Source of the DNA: JBCCCJ01 sp039029315
Lineage (GTDB): Bacteria > Bacteroidota > Bacteroidia > J057
Assembly (NCBI GenBank): GCA_039029315.1
Contig: JBCCGK010000185.1
Span: forward strand, 1-12,729
Direction: 5' to 3'
DNA length: 12,729 nucleotides
Position numbers and translations under genes: made by a program. Position 1 is the stretch's first letter, and every line of letters starts with the position of its first letter. The notes beneath the pieces are model-generated. The model was not told where the DNA came from, ran no database searches, and saw only the letters and a list, made by a program, of their open reading frames with translations. Shown piece after piece: positions 1-6,270 of this stretch.

Positions 1-1
1 A

Positions 2-472
2 TTGATCAAGTGGGTCAAGAAGACCTTGGGTTGGGTGCTGGAAATCGTAGTGAGAACAGACAAACAAAAGCAGTTTGAAGTCTTGCCCAAGCGTTGGGTA
101 GTCGAAAGAACCTTCGCTTGGTTTGAATCTTACAGAAGATTAAGCAGAGATTATGAGTACAGCCCTGACACACATGAAATGATGGTCTATCTAGCCACCA
201 TTAAGCTGATTATCAATAGAATGACAAGAATAATGCAGAGCAAAGAATCCAAAATGTTTCAATCAATAAATCAGTACCGTCTCTTTATTCTCAGAAACTG
301 TATAATTCCATTCCTGAGTCTCATACCGACTCTTTTCCATCACAGCGCCCCGCTCTCCATCCTCCGGCACTTGAATATCTATGGTCATGCTACTGTTATA
401 CTTGATACTTGCTCCACCACGAATCGTTCTTTGATTTGTCTTTTGGAAAATTACTACAAAAAAGGAATCTGA
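2..472 (+). CDS. IS5-family transposase, C-terminal part (5' end outside window)
   Basis: This is the C-terminal part of a DDE transposase of the IS5 type, which cuts and joins the ends of its insertion sequence. The gene enters from the left edge, so the real start is not visible. The segment RWVVERTFAWFESYRRLSRD (about residues 31-50 of the visible part) is the conserved block carrying the catalytic Glu (in WVVER) and the Arg/Tyr-rich helix typical of IS5/IS427-like enzymes. Recognisable transposase sequence ends around IIKLIINRMTRIM-like residues near base 240. The remaining 75 or so codons look unlike transposase and lie antisense to a different degraded gene, so they are probably read-through rather than protein. 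No right-hand inverted repeat of the IS was found. The family assignment is firm; whether the protein is functional cannot be judged. Confidence 0.85.
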   Translation: MIKWVKKTLGWVLEIVVRTDKQKQFEVLPKRWVVERTFAWFESYRRLSRDYEYSPDTHEMMVYLATIKLIINRMTRIMQSKESKMFQSINQYRLFILRNCIIPFLSLIPTLFHHSAPLSILRHLNIYGHATVILDTCSTTNRSLICLLENYYKKGI

Positions 473-478
473 ACAGGA
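263..478 (-). pseudogene. RecA/RadA-like P-loop ATPase, C-terminal remnant
   Basis: The minus strand reads open for about 71 codons from just after the TAA at 479-481 to a TGA at 263-265, with no usable start. The translation has segments VVIFQKTNQRTIRGGASIKY, MTIDIQVPEDG and AVMEKSRYETQEW. This order resembles the RecA/RadA core: a beta strand, then a Q-T-K/N-loop with a Gly pair, a strand of the D..hhhchc type, then an E-K-x-R-(F/Y) element. That comparison is from memory and weak. The frame lies opposite the tail of the IS5 ORF and looks more protein-like than that tail. It is probably the end of a phage- or element-borne ATPase gene whose front is lost. It could instead belong to another ATPase class or be chance. 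Confidence 0.4.
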
Positions 479-591
479 TTAACGGAGTCCTTCCAAACCA
501 TCCTCTTTGCATCCCAATTTGATAAAAGAGTCCATAAGAAGAGTGCCCTCCAAATTAGCCCTGTCAAGCTCGGGATCTCCGAGATATTGCC
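479..591 (-). pseudogene. Unrecognised coding-like fragment
   Basis: In a frame shifted from the KilA-N frame, the minus strand encodes a charged, well-formed stretch: QRQYLGDPELDRANLEGT, then LLMDSFIKLGCKEDGLEGLR, then TAA at 479-481. It begins where the KilA-N homology stops (near 592) and is in the same frame as the ATPase-like remnant that follows the stop. I do not recognise the family. The composition, and the way it replaces the expected KilA-N C-terminus, suggest a deletion or recombination junction joining two old genes. Confidence 0.3.
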
Positions 592-1062
592 TTTGGAGAG
601 AAAGCGAGAAAAGGTCCATTCTGAGTTGATGCGTTTTTGTTCGGCTTCTTTGAGTCTTTGGTAATCACGAATAAAGAAAACCTTGAATTTTGGCTCAAGC
701 CAGGACGCAAATTCTAAAGCAATGTCTACATGAGCGTATGTTCCACCATAGCGACCAGATTTAGTAAGTATTCCAATAGGTTTGACTAATTCAATGTACC
801 TATTAATGGTAACTGGATTGCTATTACTGAGGGATTCAGATCTAAAGGGGGTGAAATCATCCCCTTTAAAATCTGGATTGTGTAATTCTTCCCAGGCTTA
901 GAGAAAAAGGATAGTAGAATTATTTCTAAGCCAATTTCTGATTACTTCTCTGGATCGTTGGCCGGATCTTCTTTTGGCGATATCAGTCAATGAAATAAAG
1001 TCTTCCTGGTTGATTTGCTTGATACGAATCTCAAGACCAAGGATATTGATACTGTCTGCCAT
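592..1062 (-). pseudogene. KilA-N domain protein, interrupted by a stop codon
   Basis: KilA-N is a DNA-binding domain found mostly in phage and mobile-element proteins. From an ATG at 1060-1062 the minus strand reads MADSINILGLEIRIKQ, then EDFISLTDIAKRRSG, VIRNWLRNNSTILFL, and then a TAA at 898-900. The same frame continues with AWEELHNPDF, SGRYGGTYAHVDIALEFASW, EPKFKVFFIRDYQRLKEAEQ and EWTFSRFLSK, the order of conserved blocks seen in full-length KilA-N proteins (ISLTDIA, VIRNWLRN, WE.hNPdF, GRYGGTYAH.DIA.EFASW, FK.hhI.dyQRLK). The homology stops after FLSK, where a normal protein would continue for many more residues. The gene is therefore broken twice: an internal nonsense codon and a lost C-terminus. 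The family call is confident; a re-initiated product after the stop is unlikely because no good start follows. Confidence 0.82.
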
Positions 1063-1083
1063 GAGGTATGGATCTGTAAAACT

Positions 1084-1107
1084 AAACCTATCTAATTCAA
1101 TAGGTTT
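1084..1107. repeat. Inverted repeat upstream of the KilA-N pseudogene (possible operator)
   Basis: AAACCTAT (1084-1091) and ATAGGTTT (1100-1107) form a perfect 8-bp inverted repeat with an 8-base spacer, extendable to 11 pairs with one G-T. It lies 22 bases upstream of the KilA-N start. On the minus strand its inner half overlaps TAGGTTTA, one mismatch from the TAnnTTTG promoter element. A repressor site over the promoter is a reasonable inference but unproven. Confidence 0.45.
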
Positions 1108-1111
1108 GGTG

Positions 1112-1165
1112 GCAATTTGAAAAGAGGCAGGTTCTTACTTCCCAAATTGCTGAAAATTAAGAACC
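1112..1165. repeat. Two interlocking inverted repeats
   Basis: GCAATTTG (1112-1119) matches CAAATTGC (1143-1150), and GGTTCTTA (1130-1137) matches TAAGAACC (1158-1165). Each is a perfect 8-bp inverted repeat, and the pairs interlock (first arm, second arm, first partner, second partner). The two stems could form a pseudoknot-like fold or be remnants of element ends. No function can be assigned. Confidence 0.4.
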
Positions 1166-1307
1166 AAGGGAAATATTGATCAGCCTTTGTTTACTGATTT
1201 TTGCAAAGGAGTGCTGACACTCTTCTTTGAAATTGTCTGGCTCTCTCAAGCCGACTAGTAGACCACATTCATTCGCAACATTTAGTATAAAAACACTCAA
1301 AGGTGTT
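1157..1307 (-). pseudogene. Possible gene remnant, unrecognised
   Basis: The minus strand is open for about 49 codons, ending at TAA 1157-1159, with no plausible start; the front runs into the tRNA terminator. The translation includes SVFILNVANECGLLVGLRE and NFKEECQHSFAKISKQRLIN. Its balance of charged and hydrophobic residues looks protein-like, but I recognise no family. It may be the tail of another gene in the decayed element, or chance. Confidence 0.22.
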
Positions 1308-1350
1308 AAAAACAAAAAAAGCACTCACAACAATATCGCTGTAAGTGCTT
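1308..1350 (-). terminator. Rho-independent terminator of tRNA-Val
   Basis: On the minus strand, AAGCACTTACA pairs with TGTGAGTGCTT (1319-1350, 11 pairs with one G-T, 10-base loop). A run of seven T (1314-1320, the first two closing the stem) and a T-rich tail follow. It begins 12 bases after the tRNA 3' end and is correctly oriented to end its transcript. Confidence 0.85.
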
Positions 1351-1361
1351 GATAGAAAGTG

Positions 1362-1436
1362 TGGGAACTACTGGACTCGAACCAGTGACCCCCTGCTTGT
1401 AAGGCAGGTGCTCTGAACCAACTGAGCTAAGCTCCC
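1362..1436 (-). tRNA. tRNA-Val (anticodon UAC)
   Basis: The minus strand folds into a complete 75-base cloverleaf. The acceptor arms are GGGAGCT and AGTTCCC (one G-T pair), the D-stem GCTC/GAGC with a 10-base loop, the anticodon stem CCTGC/GCAGG around the loop CTTACAA, and the T-arm ACTGG/CCAGT around TTCGAGT. The discriminator is A at 1362. The anticodon TAC at 1399-1401 reads GUA and other GUN valine codons. The 3' CCA is not encoded and must be added enzymatically. It stands alone as a single-gene unit with its own promoter and terminator. Its 3' end faces the decayed mobile region, the usual orientation when an element has used a tRNA 3' end as its integration site. Confidence 0.95.
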
Positions 1437-1470
1437 TGTGTAAATGAACGCCTGTTTTTCAACAGCCCTG

Positions 1471-1502
1471 CAAAGGTAGGAGAGGCTTTTTATTCTTGCA
1501 AA
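1471..1502 (-). promoter_or_regulatory. Bacteroidota-type promoter for tRNA-Val
   Basis: On the minus strand, TTTG (1499-1502) is followed after 20 bases by TACCTTTG (1471-1478). This matches the Bacteroidota primary-sigma consensus (TTTG, about 19-20 bases, TAnnTTTG). Transcription would start near 1465, about 28 bases before the mature tRNA. The leader contains a small CTGTT...AACAG hairpin. Confidence 0.8.
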
Positions 1503-1695
1503 CATTTTCCTGAATTTCTTCTCGAATCGTGCAAAAAAGATTTTTTATCGGATATTATGAAACTTCCACAATCAATTTGCGTAACAAAAACACAAATACA
1601 AACCCTAAGCTTGCTCAAGCAATGTGCGGCTGGATGCCCGAACGTGTGGCGGTTGGCCTGAGTGCTGGCCTTGGTTGGGGTTGAGAGAAACGAAA

Positions 1696-1763
1696 TCCCG
1701 AGAATCGGGACTTGATTTTTTGGTACTTTTTCATCAAGGAAAAAGTACATCAAGCCAAAAAAA
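1696..1763 (+). repeat. REP-like nested hairpin element in the kptA leader
   Basis: Two palindromes occur in series. TCCCGA-gaa-TCGGGA (1696-1710) comes first, then GTACTTTTTC (1723-1732) pairs with GAAAAAGTAC (1739-1748) around ATCAAG. The second is enclosed by TTTTTTGG (1716-1723) and CCAAAAAAA (1755-1763), so a longer T-tract/A-tract stem is possible. A GC-rich stretch (1622-1680) precedes it. The design is repeated at 12541-12588, which suggests a dispersed repeat family. It ends 13 bases before the kptA start codon. It could act as a terminator for upstream transcription or lower kptA translation. Confidence 0.6.
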
Positions 1764-1776
1764 TAACTTTTTCCCT

Positions 1777-2319
1777 ATGACACCTCAACAACAAAAACGA
1801 ATCGGCAGATTCCTCAGCCTCCTCCTCCGGCACCGACCAGAAATCCTGGACCTCGACCTCGACCAACAAGGCTGGACGGATGTAGACACCTTGCTCCACA
1901 AACTCTCCAGCACGGACAAAGCCATCTCACGAGAAGAACTAGACCTCATCGTCGCAGAAAATCCCAAAAAGAGATATGCCTTCAATGACGACAAATCACG
2001 CATCCGAGCCCAGCAAGGACATTCCGTGACAGTAGATCTTGCCTATGAGCCAAGTCCCCCCCCGGAATACCTCTATCACGGAACAGTCAGTAAGTTTGTC
2101 GGAAGTATCCGATCCCAGGGCCTACAAAAAGGCAAGCGACATCATGTACATCTCTCCCCGGATCGGGACACAGCCATCAATGTCGGCCAAAGACGAGGAA
2201 AACCCGTCATTCTGACGATCCGCGCAGGTGCCATGCATCGTGCTGGATACCCCTTCTACGTGAGTGGAAATGGCGTTTGGCTGGCAGATGAAATCCCACC
2301 AGAATTCATCGAGAATTGA
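1777..2319 (+). CDS. kptA: RNA 2'-phosphotransferase (Tpt1/KptA family)
   Basis: KptA/Tpt1 enzymes move an internal RNA 2'-phosphate to NAD+, giving ADP-ribose 1''-2''-cyclic phosphate and nicotinamide. In fungi this completes tRNA splicing; the bacterial role is unsettled. The 180-residue product is close to the usual length (about 180). An N-terminal winged-helix-like lobe carries the signature LSLLLRHRPE with the catalytic-type pair R18-H19, followed by PKKRYAF and IRAQQGHS (residues 64-83). The NAD-binding lobe has LYHGT (99-103), HHVHLSPD (122-129), GQRRGKPV (137-144) and a C-terminal GVWLADEIPPEFI. The ATG at 1777 is chosen because the family begins here; the 51 upstream codons encode no homologous sequence and translate the REP hairpin. 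It converges on the DUF4349 gene with no base between the stops. I see no operon partner. Confidence 0.93.
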   Translation: MTPQQQKRIGRFLSLLLRHRPEILDLDLDQQGWTDVDTLLHKLSSTDKAISREELDLIVAENPKKRYAFNDDKSRIRAQQGHSVTVDLAYEPSPPPEYLYHGTVSKFVGSIRSQGLQKGKRHHVHLSPDRDTAINVGQRRGKPVILTIRAGAMHRAGYPFYVSGNGVWLADEIPPEFIEN

Positions 2320-3165
2320 TCATTCAGAAGTGGGCCTCTTCTTCTTTCGTCTCATATAACGAATCAAAGCCCACATACCGCCTCCGACGATCAGCAACAA
2401 GGGCCAGATGTGTGAAAAAGCAATGATCACTGCCAAAACCCCCTCCCAGCCAGATACCAGCCCCCCTCCTATTTTGCTCCAGAATCCTGGCTTCTGATAG
2501 GTCTCAAACTCCGTCCGCTGTTCCATAAACACCTGGATGGTACTGAGACTGATCTGGTTCTGCAAATATTTCAACCTCCCCTCACGCGATTCAATTTCTT
2601 CCCGAATCTTTCGGATGGCTTCTTCTAGTTGGATGATTTCCTCTACTGTCTTAGCTTTTTGAAGAAAGCTGATATAGCGTTCTTCGGCAGCCTTTTTGGT
2701 TTTGAGGCGTGTTTCAATGTCGATGTATTCTTCGCTCACGTCTCGGGCAGAAACCTGACGATTGTGAACATGGCTGGCCAGACCAGCGATTTCCTGCATC
2801 GTTCCTTCAAACTGTGTATTCGGAACCCGTATCACCAACTCATTGCTGATGTTATAGGAAGAGGTTCGTTCTTGTTCCCGGGAAATATATCCTCCTTTTT
2901 GGGCAACAAGTCTAAACAAAGAGGATCGACTTTGTTGATAATTGTCTACTTCCAGGCTGATATGCCCTTCGCGAATGATGTATTTGCCGGTCAGAGCGGC
3001 TTGTTCTTCAGCTGTGCCCTTTGCTTCTAATTGTCTTGGCTCAAGCTCCGGCACCTCTGTATTCAATTCCTGTACCTGTACCGGAATCGAGTCAGAACCA
3101 GAGTGGCAAGCATTGATCAATAGAAGGATCAACAAAGAGAGGAGAAATAGGCTGTGTTTTTTCAT
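2320..3165 (-). CDS. DUF4349 domain lipoprotein
   Basis: This is a predicted outer-surface or periplasmic lipoprotein of unknown function with a DUF4349 domain. The start is set at the ATG at 3163-3165, because MKKHSLFLLSLLILLLINAC is a textbook lipoprotein signal with the acylated Cys at residue 20; an earlier ATG at 3240 would add 25 unlikely residues. The mature protein has a linker, then the DUF4349 core (KYIIREGHISLEVDNYQQ, GGYISREQERTSS, NELVIRVPNTQFE, DVSEEYIDIETRLKTKKA). A charged coiled coil follows (about 165-205), then a hydrophobic segment (VLAVIIAFSHIWPLLLIVGG, about 240-270) and a basic tail. The C-terminal helix makes it a membrane-anchored protein at both ends. It abuts kptA tail to tail; the two stop codons together form TGATCA. 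No DUF4349 protein has a settled biochemical role that I can cite. Confidence 0.87.
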   Translation of the reverse strand: MKKHSLFLLSLLILLLINACHSGSDSIPVQVQELNTEVPELEPRQLEAKGTAEEQAALTGKYIIREGHISLEVDNYQQSRSSLFRLVAQKGGYISREQERTSSYNISNELVIRVPNTQFEGTMQEIAGLASHVHNRQVSARDVSEEYIDIETRLKTKKAAEERYISFLQKAKTVEEIIQLEEAIRKIREEIESREGRLKYLQNQISLSTIQVFMEQRTEFETYQKPGFWSKIGGGLVSGWEGVLAVIIAFSHIWPLLLIVGGGMWALIRYMRRKKKRPTSE

Positions 3166-3358
3166 CAGAATCAAGAATAACTGCTTAAGGTACAGACAAG
3201 ATAGAAAAACTCCCCTTTTTCCATAATCGCAAGATCCCACTGATGGGTATTAGGCATTTCGCCAGCCTTTTCTCATCTTTGGGGTTCAATTTAGCGTTCT
3301 TTTTGACCCCATCCCCTGGAGTTCCTATTCATTCAATCAAGATCAACGAAAACTTCTC

Positions 3359-4123
3359 ATGCGTACACGAATTGCAGCCGGAAACTGGAAAATGAACCTT
3401 ACAGCCGAGGAGGCTCAAGCCCTTGCCTTAGCCCTTGTCGCGAATCTTTCTGATTATCAAGGAAATGCCAAGATGATTTTGAGTCCACCCTTTCCTTATC
3501 TCAGTCAAATTGTGGCGACGACTGCCTCCAAATCTGATCTCATTTCTGTTGCCGCACAGAATGTCCACCAGAAAGCCAAGGGTGCATATACCGGGGATAC
3601 TGCCGCAAGTATGATTGCTTCTGTCGGGGCTACACATGTGATCATTGGCCACTCAGAGCGACGAACGTACTATCAGGAGAGTAATGCGCTTCTTGCTTCC
3701 AAAATTGACATTGCCCTAGCGAATACGCTTGTTCCCATTTATTGTATTGGAGAAACCCTCGAACAAAGAGAAGCTGGTCAGACGCTTGATGTCATACGCG
3801 CTCAGGTAGAGGAAGGATCTTTTCATTTGTCTGAGGCAGATTTCAGCAAGCTGATCGTTGCCTATGAACCTGTGTGGGCAATTGGAACAGGCAAAACAGC
3901 AAGCCCAGATCAAGCACAGGAGGTACATGCCTTTATTCGTGGGCTGATCTCGGACAAATATGGAGCCAGCATCGCAGATGACACAACGATTCTCTATGGA
4001 GGAAGCGTAAAGCCAGCAAATGCTGATGATCTATTTGCCCAGCCAGACATAGATGGAGGCCTGGTAGGAGGAGCCAGTCTCAAACCGGATGCATTCACAG
4101 CCATTATTCAAGCACTCGGATAA
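3359..4123 (+). CDS. tpiA: Triosephosphate isomerase
   Basis: This cytoplasmic enzyme of glycolysis and gluconeogenesis interconverts dihydroxyacetone phosphate and glyceraldehyde 3-phosphate. The 254-residue protein has normal length and every key motif. AAGNWKMN carries the substrate-binding N9 and K11, IIGHSERR has the electrophilic H98, and AYEPVWAIGTG has the catalytic base E170 followed by the flexible loop 6. YGGSVKP (213-219) and GGLVGGASL (233-241) form the phosphate grip. The ATG at 3359 gives the expected N-terminus. It is divergent from the DUF4349 gene, separated by 193 bases. CATCTTTG near 3272 is one mismatch from the TAnnTTTG promoter element, but no good -33 box is seen. The downstream peptidase gene follows after 83 bases in the same direction and could be co-transcribed. 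Confidence 0.97.
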   Translation: MRTRIAAGNWKMNLTAEEAQALALALVANLSDYQGNAKMILSPPFPYLSQIVATTASKSDLISVAAQNVHQKAKGAYTGDTAASMIASVGATHVIIGHSERRTYYQESNALLASKIDIALANTLVPIYCIGETLEQREAGQTLDVIRAQVEEGSFHLSEADFSKLIVAYEPVWAIGTGKTASPDQAQEVHAFIRGLISDKYGASIADDTTILYGGSVKPANADDLFAQPDIDGGLVGGASLKPDAFTAIIQALG

Positions 4124-4206
4124 GGCATCATAGGGATCGATTTCTCAGGTGATGAAGCCATGCCGAAGGTTCTGAGAGGAAACAACCATTTCAAATCAAA
4201 GACAGT

Positions 4207-5760
4207 ATGTTCAAAACAAGCCTTTTCTTTCTGATCATAGTGTTGGGACTGCAGTTCCCAATAGCTTTCTCTCAGGAAATCGATCCTGTTGTTCGCTTTT
4301 CGGAGACCATCAAAGCCGAAGATTTACAATCTCATATATATTTTCTGGCAGATGATCTTCTGGAAGGTCGGGAGACAGGAGAAAGAGGCATGCATCTGGC
4401 AGCCTTGTATATCAAGACCCGTTTTATGCGATTTGGGCTGACATCAGGGGTTCCGGACAATGGCTTTTATCAGAACTTTTTCATGGAAAGGACAGTCATA
4501 GAGGAAGCCAATATGAGGCTGGGAGAGACTCAATGCCAATTCAGAGATCATTTCTTCACTTTCAATAGCAGCATGCCAGACTCTCTCGAAGGCAAGTTGG
4601 AGTTTGTTGGCTTTGGCCTGAATACAGTCACCTATGACAATCTTCAGCATGCCAAACTCAAGGGGAAAATCGCTGTCGCTTTTGCAGGCAGCCCAACAGA
4701 GACTGAGGACAAGAAGCGCATGTATGATCAGGTAAAAGAATGGAGTGAAAGAAAAGAAGGAGTTGAAAATGCTGGCGCCAAAGCCATGCTGATGATTGTC
4801 CCGGACAAAACGTACAAAACCATCTCTCGATTTGCCCGAAGAAGGTCTATGCGTATTTCTGATGGAAAAGACTCAGGGATTCCACTGATATTTGTTCAGG
4901 AATCTGCGGCTGCCTCCCTTTTTCAAAAGGCCAAGATAGATCCGGCAGTTCTGATGGATCAATTGGCGACAAGTGACGAGCTCCCCAAAGTCAAGTTGCG
5001 CAAGTCTTCCTTCAAATTAACAGCCAAGGTAGACCGAACCTCTAACAAGGCCATGAATGTGTTGGGATACCTGGAAGGCAGTGAAAAAGCCGACGAACTC
5101 CTGATCATTACCGGACATTTCGATCACATCGGCATCAGTCGGAAAGGCGAGGTGAACAATGGTGCTGACGATGACGCATCAGGCACATCAGCAGTCCTGG
5201 AACTGGCAGAAGCATTCTCCCTTGCTGCCAAAGCTGGCCATCGACCCAAAAGAAGCATCCTGTTCATGACCGTATCCGGGGAAGAAAAAGGCCTTCTAGG
5301 GTCAGATTTTTATACAGAACATCCCATCTATCCTCTGGACAAAACCATTGCCAATCTCAACATTGACATGATTGGTCGAATTGGAAAGGAATACCTCAAT
5401 TCAGCGGATTCATCTAACTATATATACGTCATCGGTGCAGACAAACTAAGCTCAGAACTCCACAGCATCAATGAGCAAGCCAATGATCAGTACACCCAAC
5501 TGAAACTGGATTACAAATACAATGATGAGAATGATCCCAATCGATTTTACTACAGAAGTGATCATTACAATTTTGCCAAAAACGGAATTCCAGTCATCTT
5601 TTACTTCAACGGCACGCACAAAGACTATCACAGACCAGGAGATGATCCCGAAAAGATTGGATATGAAAAAGCTGCGAAAGTAACCCGACTCGTCTTTGCA
5701 ACAGCTTGGGAATTAGCCAATCGGGATAGCAGAATCATTGTGGATCAGGAGGGGAAATAA
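4207..5760 (+). CDS. Secreted M28-family zinc metallopeptidase
   Basis: This is a predicted exported aminopeptidase-type enzyme with two zinc ions (peptidase family M28). A signal peptide (about residues 1-22, ending FPIAFSQ) directs export. Residues 130-230 (FVGFGLNT, LKGKIAVAFAGSP, NAGAKAMLMIVPD, GIPLIFVQESAA) have the order of a PA (protease-associated) insert. The catalytic domain holds the expected metal and active-site residues: H304 in ITGHFDHIG, D321 in NNGADDDASG, E359-E360 in SGEEKGLLG, D387 in NIDMIGR and H475 in DYHRPGDD. The length of 517 residues is typical for M28 proteins carrying a PA domain. The substrate cannot be told from sequence. The 3' end overlaps the minus-strand gene at 5735-6097 by 26 bases. 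Confidence 0.92.
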   Translation: MFKTSLFFLIIVLGLQFPIAFSQEIDPVVRFSETIKAEDLQSHIYFLADDLLEGRETGERGMHLAALYIKTRFMRFGLTSGVPDNGFYQNFFMERTVIEEANMRLGETQCQFRDHFFTFNSSMPDSLEGKLEFVGFGLNTVTYDNLQHAKLKGKIAVAFAGSPTETEDKKRMYDQVKEWSERKEGVENAGAKAMLMIVPDKTYKTISRFARRRSMRISDGKDSGIPLIFVQESAAASLFQKAKIDPAVLMDQLATSDELPKVKLRKSSFKLTAKVDRTSNKAMNVLGYLEGSEKADELLIITGHFDHIGISRKGEVNNGADDDASGTSAVLELAEAFSLAAKAGHRPKRSILFMTVSGEEKGLLGSDFYTEHPIYPLDKTIANLNIDMIGRIGKEYLNSADSSNYIYVIGADKLSSELHSINEQANDQYTQLKLDYKYNDENDPNRFYYRSDHYNFAKNGIPVIFYFNGTHKDYHRPGDDPEKIGYEKAAKVTRLVFATAWELANRDSRIIVDQEGK

Positions 5761-6097
5761 CAGAATTTTCTTCCTGATGGGGGTCACCATCTGGATCTTC
5801 TGCCCACAGATTTGAGCTCATTTCCCATCTCTCCAAATCAAGGGCAACCTCATATTTATGAAGATGATTCACACGAGCTCTCAAACGGGAGACGGGAGAG
5901 CTTCGCGTGAGCGAATCTTGAATAACAGGAGAAGATTCTGAATGCGTCACCTCTTTCTCAGCCGGCGCAAAGGGCTTGGGAGCAGTACGGCTGTGGTATT
6001 TCCCCTCCAAAGCCAGTCTGTTGATCAATAAACAACACAACAAATATCCTAACAAAACAACTGCGCCTGAATGCAGAAGTGTTCGGAATTGCGACAT
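5735..6097 (-). CDS. Small single-pass membrane protein, unknown function
   Basis: I do not recognise this 120-residue protein. Residues 9-29 (SGAVVLLGYLLCCLLINRLA) form one transmembrane helix, so it is probably anchored by its N-terminus with about 90 residues outside the lipid. The rest is polar, Pro/Ser/Glu-rich and probably disordered, with a basic patch (SRLRARVNHLHKYEV) followed by an acidic C-terminus. The hydrophobic helix and a reading frame filling the gap between two genes favour a real gene. Against it, the last 26 bases overlap the peptidase gene in antisense, and no TAnnTTTG promoter was found upstream. Confidence 0.55.
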   Translation of the reverse strand: MSQFRTLLHSGAVVLLGYLLCCLLINRLALEGKYHSRTAPKPFAPAEKEVTHSESSPVIQDSLTRSSPVSRLRARVNHLHKYEVALDLERWEMSSNLWAEDPDGDPHQEENSVISPPDPQ

Positions 6098-6246
6098 AGA
6101 TTTAACGTTTGATGTTTGAGTTTGATGTCTTTGCTTGCATCAGCATGCATCTCAAAGGTCAAACTTTACCCATTGCCATACATCACGAAAACCCACGAAT
6201 CAAAAAATCGGTGGTTTTCCACCATATGAGGGAGGGGGAGAAATTG

Positions 6247-6254
6247 TATCTTTG
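6247..6254 (+). promoter_or_regulatory. Bacteroidota -7 promoter element for the sensor kinase
   Basis: TATCTTTG matches TAnnTTTG exactly and lies 16 bases before the kinase ATG, giving a leader of roughly 10 bases. No clear TTTG -33 box sits 19-20 bases upstream; that stretch is purine-rich (GAGGGAGGGGGAG). The leader would leave little room for a ribosome binding site, common in this phylum. Confidence 0.5.
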
Positions 6255-6270
6255 AGAAAGTCCTCCGATC

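Noticed and set aside
1084..1165. CRISPR array
   Set aside because: The repeats are inverted pairs of different sequences, without regular direct repeats and spacers; no cas gene is present.
1624..1776. N-terminal extension of kptA by 51 codons from an upstream ATG
   Set aside because: The extension translates a GC-rich block and the REP hairpin, has no homology, and the family begins at MTPQQQKRIG (1777).
3166..3240. Longer start for the DUF4349 lipoprotein
   Set aside because: It would bury the lipoprotein signal peptide behind 25 residues; MKKHSLFLLS is the natural export signal start.
6107..6128. Direct repeat GTTTGATGT twice, 13 bases apart
   Set aside because: It is short and AT-rich, found only twice, and no adjacent regulator or third copy supports a binding site.
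6205..6223. Hairpin GGTGG-TTTT-CCACC with a T-run on the minus strand
   Set aside because: It resembles a minus-strand terminator, but no minus-strand gene lies upstream of it within 2 kb; a 5-pair stem is too weak to call.
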